A stretch of 54,680 bases of DNA from NCBI GenBank assembly GCA_002254605.1, contig NKPV01000003.1:1-54680 (forward strand). The letters are read 5' to 3'. Below the pieces are notes generated by a model. It was not told the origin of the DNA and ran no database searches. It saw nothing but the letters and a program-made list of their open reading frames with translations. Both the position numbers and the translations under genes were made by a program. Positions 34,524 through 41,754 of the stretch are shown here, piece after piece. This DNA comes from Armatimonadetes bacterium JP3_11 (lineage in GTDB: Bacteria; Armatimonadota; Fimbriimonadia; Fimbriimonadales; GBS-DC). Position 1 is the stretch's first letter; every line of letters begins with the position of its first letter.

Positions 34524-34558
34524 CGGAGAGGGAGGGACAAGATGCTATGACCGCACAC
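34490..34558 (-). ncRNA. Candidate sigma-54-dependent small RNA between ftsH and the SPOR gene
   Basis: A perfect sigma-54 promoter at 34584-34569 would start a leftward transcript near 34558 that contains no ORF. About 35 nt of single-stranded sequence containing UCCCUCCCUCUCC is followed by a 12-bp perfect hairpin (34490-34523) whose loop again holds CCCUCCC. C-rich segments of this kind can pair with Shine-Dalgarno sequences. No U-run follows the hairpin, so the 3' end is uncertain and the RNA could run on as antisense to the ftsH 3' end. This is prediction only. Confidence 0.35.
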
Positions 34559-34568
34559 TATGGGGTGT

Positions 34569-34584
34569 AGCAACTTTCGTGCCA
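34569..34584 (-). promoter_or_regulatory. Perfect sigma-54 (-24/-12) promoter motif, leftward
   Basis: Minus-strand TGGCACGAAAGTTGCT matches the consensus TGGCACG-N4-TTGCW at every fixed base, with GG and GC 10 nt apart. It points into the ftsH-SPOR gap toward a non-coding stretch. Its -24 part occupies the -35 region of the divergent SPOR promoter. The same 16 bases recur at 36351-36366. Confidence 0.7.
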
Positions 34585-34601
34585 TTCAATCCACTCCATG
34601 C

Positions 34602-34607
34602 TATAAT
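34602..34607 (+). promoter_or_regulatory. -10 box TATAAT of the SPOR gene
   Basis: TATAAT lies 15 nt before ATG 34623, with GTGGAGG between them as SD, so the leader is only about 9-10 nt. Its -35 region coincides with the divergent sigma-54 site, so the two polymerases would compete. Confidence 0.55.
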
Positions 34608-34622
34608 TGAGTGGAGGTTAAT

Positions 34623-35408
34623 ATGCCGTTAGAGTTTCGTAGCCGTGAGGACGAGGGGTTCTCGATCCGCCGATTCCTGAAAACTTTCGGTGCGGGCGTC
34701 GCTGTGTTTCTGATCTTCATGGCGATAGGCTACTACCTGATTGGTCCGCGCATCACGGTCTCGGAAGAGGGGCAACTTCGGCTACGCTTCGCCGCACACT
34801 CCAGAGGCGATTCCGTAGCACCACCCGATGCTAACGCTGCAAAGCCGATGCCCAAAGTCGAAGTTTACGAAAAGCTCGCACCCGATGTCACGGCAGGGAC
34901 AAGCGCAATCATCGGCTCGCGTGAGGTCGCACCGTTCGATTACGAACAGTATCAACAGAAACGACGCGAGCGAAAACCGAAGCCGCCCGCGACAATCCCA
35001 CCGCAAGCAGATGCGACGCCAACCGCAACGGACGACGACTATTTTGTACCTGATACCCCACCCGACGAGCCAGTTTCTCCACCGATGGAGCCTGCCCCCA
35101 CCCCAACCGAGCCCCCCACGACCGAGCCTACACCACAGCCACCAACGCAGACAGAAACAACAACACCTCAGCAAAACGCGCTCTATCGGGTACAGGTGGG
35201 AGTCTACGAGAACCGCGAAAATGCCAATCTGACAGCCCAAGAGTTGCGCAGCCGCGGCTTTGAAGCGAGCATCGTGCCCTTTCAACGCGACGGCAAAACG
35301 CTCTATCGCGTGCAGGTACTCGTGACACGCGATAGAGCGAAAGCCGACATGCTCAAGTCGCAGTTAGAAAGCAAAGGCTTCCCCGCAACGATTTTAAACG
35401 CGCAATAG
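34623..35408 (+). CDS. SPOR-domain membrane protein
   Basis: 261 aa from ATG 34623, chosen over the GTG four codons earlier because GGAGG lies 5 nt upstream of it. A short cytoplasmic N-terminus (FRSREDEGFSIRRFLKTFG) precedes one membrane helix (AGVAVFLIFMAIGYYLIG). A long Pro/Thr-rich linker (about 110-185, PPDEPVSPPMEPAPTPTEPPTTEPTPQ) leads to a C-terminal SPOR domain (LYRVQVGVYENRENANLTAQELRSRGFEASIV, then LYRVQVLVTRDRAKADMLKSQLESKGFPATI). SPOR domains bind denuded septal peptidoglycan, so a role in cell division or envelope maintenance is likely. Linkers of this kind span the periplasm. It converges with the sigma factor gene, leaving 2 bp between the stops. Confidence 0.9.
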   Translation: MPLEFRSREDEGFSIRRFLKTFGAGVAVFLIFMAIGYYLIGPRITVSEEGQLRLRFAAHSRGDSVAPPDANAAKPMPKVEVYEKLAPDVTAGTSAIIGSREVAPFDYEQYQQKRRERKPKPPATIPPQADATPTATDDDYFVPDTPPDEPVSPPMEPAPTPTEPPTTEPTPQPPTQTETTTPQQNALYRVQVGVYENRENANLTAQELRSRGFEASIVPFQRDGKTLYRVQVLVTRDRAKADMLKSQLESKGFPATILNAQ

Positions 35409-35410
35409 CG

Positions 35411-36316
35411 CTATTTCTCTGCGCAATGTTCGCGCGCAAGCGCACGCAGCTTCGCGAGCGCTTGCTTTTCTAATTGACGCGTGCGCTCACGCGAGAGACG
35501 CTTGACATGACCCGGCGGAATTTCGTTCACATCCAGCCCCAAATGACGATAAATCGCCCATCGCTCGCTCGGGGTGAGATGTTTCTCGATAATATCGAAG
35601 ATTTCCGAAACCCACACGCGCTCCACTGCAACGGCTTCGGGGTCGGCTTCTTCGGGACTGGTTAGCAATCCCCCAAGAGGGGTACTCTGATCATCGCGTG
35701 CTTTATACTCGAGAGAATAGTTCGCACGGGCGTAACGCGATAATCTAATTACCTTGCTAACTGGCATCTCCAAATGCGCAGCAATCTCTTCCTCGGTCGG
35801 CTCCCTACCGAGTGTTGCCCGCAGCTCGTTGCGCGTGCGTTCAATCTTACGCAAGGAGTCGACAGCGTGATTAGGTAGGCGAATCATGTTCATATGAGCG
35901 TCCGCAGCACGTCCTACGCTCTGCCGAATCCAGTGAACCGCGTAGGTGCTGAAACGCAGACCCCGACTCAGATCAAAGTTGCGTATCGCTTTGACCAATC
36001 CGATAGCACCTTCCTGCACGAGGTCTTCCAGCGGTAATCCGGGGCGAACATATCGACGCGCGACGCTAATCACGAGGCGCAGGTTCGACTCGATGAGGCG
36101 GTTCTGGGCGTCTTCATCGCCTGCCTGCGCGCGGTGGAGCAGCTCCAACTCCTCCTCAGGCTGTAAAAGCGGGCGGCGCAATAACTCGCCCCAAATCGAG
36201 TCCAGAGCAGTACCACGCAAGCTCTGCTCGGCTTCAGGCTCCAATTCAGGCGCCTCGTTGCCCCAGCACTCCATTTCAGCTGCTTCCATATAATCTGGAA
36301 CGGAATACATTCTCAC
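35411..36316 (-). CDS. Sigma-70 family RNA polymerase sigma factor (group 2/3-like) with shortened region 4.2
   Basis: 301 aa from GTG 36316; an ATG two codons later is an equally possible start. It lacks region 1.1. Region 1.2/2 is well conserved: DSIWGELLRRPLLQPEEELELLHRAQAGD, NLRLVISVARRYVRPGLPLEDLVQEGAIGLVKAIRNFD, and GLRFSTYAVHWIRQSVGRA (regions 2.3-2.4), then RLPNHAVDSLRKIERTRNEL (3.0). Region 4.2 reads LGLDVNEIPPGHVKRLSRERTRQLEKQALAKLRAL. Between DxN and RER it is four residues shorter than RpoD, and the first helix of the HTH is not recognisable. It therefore probably reads a non-standard -35 element. A perfect sigma-54 motif stands 35 bp upstream. Confidence 0.92.
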   Translation of the reverse strand: MRMYSVPDYMEAAEMECWGNEAPELEPEAEQSLRGTALDSIWGELLRRPLLQPEEELELLHRAQAGDEDAQNRLIESNLRLVISVARRYVRPGLPLEDLVQEGAIGLVKAIRNFDLSRGLRFSTYAVHWIRQSVGRAADAHMNMIRLPNHAVDSLRKIERTRNELRATLGREPTEEEIAAHLEMPVSKVIRLSRYARANYSLEYKARDDQSTPLGGLLTSPEEADPEAVAVERVWVSEIFDIIEKHLTPSERWAIYRHLGLDVNEIPPGHVKRLSRERTRQLEKQALAKLRALAREHCAEK

Positions 36317-36350
36317 GAATACCCCCGCTGCGTGTTGCTATCATCAATAC

Positions 36351-36366
36351 AGCAACTTTCGTGCCA
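36351..36366 (-). promoter_or_regulatory. Perfect sigma-54 (-24/-12) promoter of the sigma-70 family gene
   Basis: Minus-strand TGGCACGAAAGTTGCT has GG and GC 10 nt apart and fits every fixed base of the -24/-12 consensus. The predicted start is near 36340, which gives a leader of about 24 nt before the GTG at 36316. The 16-mer is identical to the site at 34569-34584. Confidence 0.75.
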
Positions 36367-36427
36367 AATGATTCGTTGGAGATTCGCGAGGCGGTTTCGG
36401 TGGGGGGAAATGGCTCCAGTGTGGCGC

Positions 36428-36504
36428 TGGTCGGGGCGGGCAGATTCGAACTGCCGACCTCTCCCACCCGAAAGGAGCGCTCTACCATGCTGAGCTACGC
36501 CCCG
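36428..36504 (-). tRNA. tRNA-Pro (CGG)
   Basis: 77 nt including the encoded CCA. The minus strand folds into a full cloverleaf: acceptor CGGGGCG/CGCCCCG, D stem GCTC/GAGC with loop AGCATGGTA, anticodon stem CTCCT/GGGAG (one G-U) with loop TTCGGGT, hence anticodon CGG (reads CCG), variable loop AGGTC, and T stem GGCAG/CTGCC with TTCGAAT. Discriminator A is followed by CCA. It has its own promoter at 36516-36545. Confidence 0.95.
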
Positions 36505-36515
36505 ACCTGATTTGA

Positions 36516-36545
36516 ATTGTACCCCATCGCGCGCTCAGGCGTCAA
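36516..36545 (-). promoter_or_regulatory. Sigma-70 promoter of tRNA-Pro
   Basis: Minus-strand TTGACG (36545-36540), 18-bp spacer and TACAAT (36521-36516) stand 11 nt before the tRNA 5' end. The 18-bp spacer matches that of the act-cta promoter. Confidence 0.75.
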
Positions 36546-36640
36546 GGGGGGCGGAAGGCGTTCAAAAACTCGCCTTATGGCGCGAGAGCAGCCCCCTCTC
36601 CCACGAGGTTCTGTGCCCACGCAGTCCTTCCTGCAACGGG

Positions 36641-36646
36641 TATAAC
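36641..36646 (+). promoter_or_regulatory. -10-like TATAAC 7 nt before start codon (leaderless)
   Basis: GGGTATAAC ends 7 nt before ATG 36654, with TGCCCCG between. No SD is present, so the transcript should begin at the start codon. Confidence 0.5.
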
Positions 36647-36653
36647 TGCCCCG

Positions 36654-37094
36654 ATGGCTTTTTTGCGGTATCAGATGCGTATGATGGCTCAGCTCCTTTT
36701 CTGGGCGGGGGTGAGTCTGGGCGTGGGCGTGCCGATGCTGTTCTCGTCAGGGGAATGGGTTCGCGCCTTTGGGGGCATGACAGTCGCTTGGGCACTCGTG
36801 AATGCTCTTATCGCGATAGCTTCCCTGTTCAGTGTGCGACGCAAGGCACGCCAAAATGCGCGCGTTGAGACGATTGCGGGCTGGATGCGCCATCTGCTGC
36901 GCCTACTCTGGATCAATGCGGGGCTGGATGTCGTGTATGTGTTGGTGGGTGTAGGGCTAATCCGCTGGGAGCCTACGAATCCGATGGTGAACGGTTTCGG
37001 ATGGGCAGTCATTTTGCAGGGTGCGTTCCTGTTGTTGTTTGACACTTGGCACGCCGTGCGCCTTCCACGCACGGTACACCTCCCACAGGAGTAA
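36654..37094 (+). CDS. Small four-helix membrane protein of unknown function
   Basis: 146 aa with four hydrophobic segments (about 11-30, 37-59, 80-100 and 112-131). The order is QMRMMAQLLFWAGVSLGVGVPML, FGGMTVAWALVNALIAIASLF, a basic linker with RRKARQNARVETI, LLRLLWINAGLDVVYVLVGVGLI, and GFGWAVILQGAFLLLFDTWHA. The VNxxIA and NxGLDVVYV patterns resemble small membrane proteins of the DUF6992 type, but I am not certain of this. Its probable leaderless promoter sets the start at 36654. It is followed after 77 bp by the acyl-CoA ligase. Confidence 0.75.
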   Translation: MAFLRYQMRMMAQLLFWAGVSLGVGVPMLFSSGEWVRAFGGMTVAWALVNALIAIASLFSVRRKARQNARVETIAGWMRHLLRLLWINAGLDVVYVLVGVGLIRWEPTNPMVNGFGWAVILQGAFLLLFDTWHAVRLPRTVHLPQE

Positions 37095-37171
37095 GAGAAG
37101 CGCTTCCCCTTACCCACCGACAGGGATCCCGCCCCGTGTGGCGAAATGCTAATGTGAGGAGGTCAACAACG

Positions 37172-38707
37172 ATGCTGCTACACCAGATTATCGAGCGTGG
37201 GGCAAGCCAACATCCCGATAAGCCTGCGCTCATTTTTCGAGACCAATCGATTTCCTATGCCCAGTTATGGGGCGCAGTGAACGCGTTTGCGCGGGGACTG
37301 CGCGATGAGTTGGGTATCCAGGCGGGCGACCGCGTGGGCATCATGCTGCCGAACCTACCGCAGTTTGTGATTGCCTACCATGCGTTGGGGCGGTTGGGCG
37401 CCATCGCCGTGCCGGTGAATCCCCTGCTCAAAGCGGCTGAAATCGCCTACATCTGGAACGATGCGGGCGTCAAAGCGGCAGTTACCTTCCCAATGACGCT
37501 GGAGACCGTGCTGCAGGCGAAACCCGAAGTGTCCAGCCTGCAGACCGTGTTGCTCGTCGGCGCGGAGGGTGAACTGCCCAAAGGGGTACGCCCGTTCGAG
37601 AGCCTCATGAAGCCGCACGGCGACCCGTTGCCACCCGCGCCCGTCAGCGTGAACGACCCCGTCGTGTTCATCTACACTTCGGGCACCACGGGATTCCCCA
37701 AAGGCGTGATGCTCTCCAGCGACAACATTCTGTTCGATATCGAGGCGTGTCAAGCGTTGCTGGAACTTGATCCCGACGAGCGTTTTTTGACCGTGCTGCC
37801 TCTGTTCCACTCGTTCGGGCAGACGGTATGTATGAATTTCTGCCTGTGGCTGGGTGGCACTACGGTGCTCATGGAACGATTCCTGCCCCAGCAGACTCTG
37901 GAGGCATTGGAGAAACACCGCATTACGCTTTTCCCGGGCGTGCCCGCAATGTACGCGGCGATACTGCATGTGCCCGCCGAGCGTGAGTACGACCTCAGTG
38001 CGCTCAAATATTGCGTCTCGGGCGGCGCGCCGATGCCCGAACCCGTACAACGCGCCTTCGAACAGCGGTTCAACTGCGCCATTCTGGAAGGTGATGGACC
38101 GACCGAGTGTTCCCCGGTAACCAGCGTGAACCCACCGCCCCACAAAGGCGTGCGCAAAATCGGCTCCGTCGGCATCCCTCTGCCCGGAGTCGAAATAAAA
38201 ATCTTCGACGAGAACGACAACGAGCTGCCCGTCGGCGAAATCGGCGAGATCGTGGTGCGCGGGCGCAATGTGATGCTCGGCTACTTCAACAACCCCGAAG
38301 CGACCGCTGAAGCGATGCGCAACGGCTGGTATCACACGGGCGATATGGGCAAGTTCGACGAGGACGGCTACTTGTATATCGTCGATCGCAAGAAAGATAT
38401 GATTATCGTGGGCGGGATTAATGTGTACCCCAGCGAAGTGGAGCGCGTGCTGATGGAGCATCCTGCGGTGGCGATGTGCGCGGTGATTGGCAAGCCCGAC
38501 CCCGAACGCGGCGAGATACCGATTGCCGTCATCGTGCCCAAGCCCGACACCCAGCCCGACGCGCGTGAGATCATCCGCTTCGCCCGTGAACGCCTCGCGA
38601 ACTTCAAAGTGCCCCGCGAGGTGATTTTCCGCAGCGAACTACCCATGTCCAACACGGGCAAGGTGCTGAAGCGTCTCCTTAAGAAGGAGTTGGAGCTGGA
38701 GAGTTGA
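37172..38707 (+). CDS. Long-chain fatty acid-CoA ligase/AMP-dependent synthetase
   Basis: 511 aa from ATG 37172, which has GAGGAGG 9 nt upstream; the track starts 42 codons earlier inside the previous gene. The ANL superfamily core is complete: the ATP loop VVFIYTSGTTGFPKGVMLS, LPLFHSFGQTVCMN, KYCVSGGAPMPEPV, DGPTECSPVTSVN (normally YGxTE; here DGPTE), and GWYHTGDMGKFDEDGYLYIVDRKKDMIIVGGINVYPSEVE, then SNTGKVLKRLLKKE with the catalytic lysine. It activates a carboxylic acid as acyl-AMP and then acyl-CoA; fatty acids are most likely. Its stop overlaps the start of the next gene (TTGA). Confidence 0.93.
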   Translation: MLLHQIIERGASQHPDKPALIFRDQSISYAQLWGAVNAFARGLRDELGIQAGDRVGIMLPNLPQFVIAYHALGRLGAIAVPVNPLLKAAEIAYIWNDAGVKAAVTFPMTLETVLQAKPEVSSLQTVLLVGAEGELPKGVRPFESLMKPHGDPLPPAPVSVNDPVVFIYTSGTTGFPKGVMLSSDNILFDIEACQALLELDPDERFLTVLPLFHSFGQTVCMNFCLWLGGTTVLMERFLPQQTLEALEKHRITLFPGVPAMYAAILHVPAEREYDLSALKYCVSGGAPMPEPVQRAFEQRFNCAILEGDGPTECSPVTSVNPPPHKGVRKIGSVGIPLPGVEIKIFDENDNELPVGEIGEIVVRGRNVMLGYFNNPEATAEAMRNGWYHTGDMGKFDEDGYLYIVDRKKDMIIVGGINVYPSEVERVLMEHPAVAMCAVIGKPDPERGEIPIAVIVPKPDTQPDAREIIRFARERLANFKVPREVIFRSELPMSNTGKVLKRLLKKELELES

Positions 38708-41070
38708 CAACGGCGATGCGCGTACGAATCGGAACCTTGGCGAGGGTAAGCGTTCTCTTACTCCTCTTCGCCCTCGCCGATGCCCAAACGCCTACGCCTG
38801 CCGAGTCGAAGCCCACGCTCGGCGTCGCAATCGATTACATCCCCGAAACCTTCAGTGAGACGCTTGTGCGCCTCGAGACGCTGGGCATGGAGGAAGTCAT
38901 TGTTCGCCTGGCGGAGCTGCCCACGCCGGAACACTGGGACGCGCTGGTGCAGGCGGCGGAGAACTCTGGACTACGCTGGCAGTTGTGGCTCTCGAACCTT
39001 CCACGCGCCGACGGCTGGCAGGTCGCCCCCGAACGGTATCGCATGGCGGGCAACCCCGATGGTGTGTATACCATCCAAATCCCCGATGCGACGCGCACCT
39101 TGCTGGCGGTCTCCCCACGCGAAACGCCCTTCCTGCGTCTGCAGACAACGCTTGAACTTAGCAATGGACGCGCCATCACAGCGATTGGCGACACTGCGGA
39201 GAGCGTGCTGTTGCTGTATCCTCTGCGCCGAAACGCTTTGCCCGACCTATGGGACGGCTGGGATGCCTATCGCGACACGCTCCTAAGCCTGCTCCAGCGG
39301 CGCACACCCAAAACGCACTTTCGGGGCTGGATTGTTCAAAGCGATTGGGATGTGCTGAGCCTGAGTGCGTTCCCGATTAGTCCGCTTGCCCACGCCGAGT
39401 GGCTCGCGTTCCTCAAGACCCGCTACCCCGACCTGACCGATCTGGAGCGAGCGTGGGATGTGAGCGTGAAGTTGGAGCGGCACGAGCAGGCGGCGCGACT
39501 GATTCCACTCTGGCGTGAGGGGCGCGGACTGCCGATGCTCGTCGCGCTGGATGGATCGGTCAAGCCCCAAGAGCTGAACAGCAACCGCAGCCGCTTCTGG
39601 GACGACTGGCAAGCGTTCCTGCTGGAGCGTTGGCGTGGGGTGCTGAGCGGGCTGCGCCGCGCCTTGCACACGCACACGCCCAACTCTGAGTTTTTGGTGT
39701 TGCAAACCGCGCCGAACCCTGCCGAACTGCCCACGCCCGAAGCGTTCACCGACCCCCAGCTCCCCACAGGATGGCTCCTACCGGCTGACCAACGGGACGC
39801 ATGGCGCACACGCCTCCTGATAGAAACGCAACGACGCGAACGAATCGGTGTGCCCTTGCAAACCGTCCTCTTGGAGTGGGCGGGCGACGACACAGAACGC
39901 GCCAGTCTGTTCCAAACCTTCGCGCGAAATATGGGAATTGAGCGCATCTATTGGCTTGTAGATGCGCAGAGGATCCCCGAGGCGGCGTGGCAAGCGTTGC
40001 GCCAGACCGACACCCTGCCCGATACGCCCGCGTTTCAGCCTTTCCCAATAACCATGTGGGGACTGACTCAAATCCGCCAGTACCGCAGCGGGTGGTGGCT
40101 TCCCAGCGAGCAATCCGACCTGCAACCCTTGCTGTGGGGATTCGAGATTCACGGCTTCCAGCGCGGCGCGGAAATACGCGCCCTCGATGCGCAGGGCAAC
40201 CTGCAAATCACGCGCCAGTTGGAACTGTGTTTGTGGGTGGACGAGGGGGAACGCGAGATTACCCTCCGCCGCTTCGACCGTGCCCCCCTCACCGCGTTCG
40301 ACTTGGACGGCAATCCCGTGCAGTTGGATGTGCGCGGCGACCGCGTGCGACTGCGTATCGGCACGGTTCCCGTGCGCATTCGTGGCTTCCAGAGCGAGCC
40401 TGTGTGCGAGACGAGTGTGGAGCAGTGGGTCGCGCGTGTGGACGCGCTGCTAAAACGCGGCAACCCCACAGGACAAGACGCTGCGGTGCTGAAGTTCAAC
40501 TTCGACAACGCGCTCAGCGTCTATCGGCGCACCCCTATGCAGGGGTTCGGTCTCGTGCGCACCAACTGGTTCGAGTTCGAACGCGCCTATCAGTCCTACC
40601 GTTGGATTGAAGCGGAGAACGCGCGCCTGCATGAGTTCGGCACGATACGGCGCGACAAGGCGATGAGCGGGGGCGCAACACTTTGGCTCCGTACCATGAT
40701 GCCCATTGAGAGCGTGTCGGCGACCTATAACCTCGCCCTGCGCGAAACGCAGACCTATACGATTTGGCTGGCGGTTCGCGGCGCCCCTACAGGCACGGTG
40801 GAGTGGCAAATCGTTCAGCCTGCCGACACGGAAGCGAAACCCATCGCCGAGGGGGTCGCGTTGCTCTCCGCTGAACGCGCCGTGAGCCGCTACGCCGACC
40901 AATGTTTCTGGATTCCGCTGGGGAACGCACCCCTCAAAAGCGGCGACTACCAACTCCGCCTGCGTTGGAAACCCGACGCGCAGCAACCTCCCCACTACGC
41001 CGAGTGGGATGTGATTCTGGTCGCACCCGCAGGCGTCCAGCCCAAAAATGTGTTGCCACCGATTTACTGA
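38704..41070 (+). CDS. Large secreted protein with glycoside-hydrolase (GH42-like) TIM-barrel features
   Basis: 788 aa; the TTG start overlaps the ligase stop, and ATG 38716 is an alternative. A signal peptide (LARVSVLLLLFALADAQ) is followed by a region starting GVAIDYIPETFSETLVRLETLGMEEVIVRL. AEWLAFLKTRYPDLTDLERAWDVSV closely resembles the W..FL...Y..L..LN.AW segment of GH42-type beta-galactosidases, and SRFWDDWQAFLLERWRGVL is a similar helix. Later parts (about 440-788) are beta-rich, ending in a domain with YRWIEAENARLHEF that may be carbohydrate-binding. I cannot point to a catalytic glutamate pair with confidence, so this may be a degenerate or new GH-A family member. Confidence 0.7.
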   Translation: MTTAMRVRIGTLARVSVLLLLFALADAQTPTPAESKPTLGVAIDYIPETFSETLVRLETLGMEEVIVRLAELPTPEHWDALVQAAENSGLRWQLWLSNLPRADGWQVAPERYRMAGNPDGVYTIQIPDATRTLLAVSPRETPFLRLQTTLELSNGRAITAIGDTAESVLLLYPLRRNALPDLWDGWDAYRDTLLSLLQRRTPKTHFRGWIVQSDWDVLSLSAFPISPLAHAEWLAFLKTRYPDLTDLERAWDVSVKLERHEQAARLIPLWREGRGLPMLVALDGSVKPQELNSNRSRFWDDWQAFLLERWRGVLSGLRRALHTHTPNSEFLVLQTAPNPAELPTPEAFTDPQLPTGWLLPADQRDAWRTRLLIETQRRERIGVPLQTVLLEWAGDDTERASLFQTFARNMGIERIYWLVDAQRIPEAAWQALRQTDTLPDTPAFQPFPITMWGLTQIRQYRSGWWLPSEQSDLQPLLWGFEIHGFQRGAEIRALDAQGNLQITRQLELCLWVDEGEREITLRRFDRAPLTAFDLDGNPVQLDVRGDRVRLRIGTVPVRIRGFQSEPVCETSVEQWVARVDALLKRGNPTGQDAAVLKFNFDNALSVYRRTPMQGFGLVRTNWFEFERAYQSYRWIEAENARLHEFGTIRRDKAMSGGATLWLRTMMPIESVSATYNLALRETQTYTIWLAVRGAPTGTVEWQIVQPADTEAKPIAEGVALLSAERAVSRYADQCFWIPLGNAPLKSGDYQLRLRWKPDAQQPPHYAEWDVILVAPAGVQPKNVLPPIY

Positions 41071-41121
41071 ATCCGCCGTGCAAGGTACAATCTATGCCGA
41101 GGCTAACTGGAGGCAATATCG

Positions 41122-41754
41122 ATGGCAAACTTGGAGTTCCGACAAGTACAACTGAACTTGAATGCGCCGGTGGGACCGCTGAACGATGTGCGACGCATGC
41201 GGATTATGGACGCCATCGGCGAGGGGTTCAATCCACAACCCGTGCCCATCGCGGGCGCCATCGCGCTGGTGAACCCTATATCGCGTGAGGCGATTTTTAT
41301 CAACGAAAACCAAATCCAATATACCTGTGACGGGATGCCTGCACAGTTTTCACCCTCGCGCGTGGAGACACTGCTCAGCGCAATCCGCGATACCCTGCTG
41401 CTGGAAGACCGATTCCCGATGATTCTTCAGATTATCGCCCACCAAGACGCGAACGGCTCGGCGTTTGAGAAGACGGTGGAAGCCTTCACGCCCATCCCGC
41501 CGCCCACCCTGCGCAGTTACTTCCCCGGCTTACGGGGACTGGGGCTGCGCATCACCTTCGAAGAGACGCCGTACATCTGCGACCTGCGCATCGAGCCGCT
41601 GTTCAGCGACCCTGCCTACTTTTTCATTCAGTTTAACGCTGGCTCGCAACAGACCGCGCAGTCCATCGCCGTGACCGTAGACGACACTGCCAACTGGCTG
41701 AATCGACTGCAAGGCGATATCGGCGATGTTATTCAAGAGATTCTGGGCGCGTAG
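41122..41754 (+). CDS. Conserved-looking hypothetical cytoplasmic protein
   Basis: 210 aa, no signal peptide or membrane helix. It starts MANLEFRQVQLNLNAPVGPLNDVRRMRIMDAIGEGFN and contains a beta-rich segment (GAIALVNPISREAIFINENQIQYTCDG), a helix (PSRVETLLSAIRDTLLLEDRFPMILQIIAHQD), PPPTLRSYFPGLRGLGLRITFEE and a closing amphipathic helix. TGGAGG lies 9 nt before the ATG, and TACAAT near 41089 is a likely -10 box. I recognise no family. The gene overlaps the PP2C gene by 29 bp, so the two are probably co-expressed; a role near phosphatase signalling is speculation. Confidence 0.75.
   Translation: MANLEFRQVQLNLNAPVGPLNDVRRMRIMDAIGEGFNPQPVPIAGAIALVNPISREAIFINENQIQYTCDGMPAQFSPSRVETLLSAIRDTLLLEDRFPMILQIIAHQDANGSAFEKTVEAFTPIPPPTLRSYFPGLRGLGLRITFEETPYICDLRIEPLFSDPAYFFIQFNAGSQQTAQSIAVTVDDTANWLNRLQGDIGDVIQEILGA

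Noticed and set aside
37355-38461. 368-aa minus-strand ORF
   Set aside because: Antisense to the acyl-CoA ligase, whose ANL motifs are complete.
38704-38709. TTGACA as a -35 element
   Set aside because: No -10 box at 16-18 bp; the bases are the overlapping stop and start codons of two genes.
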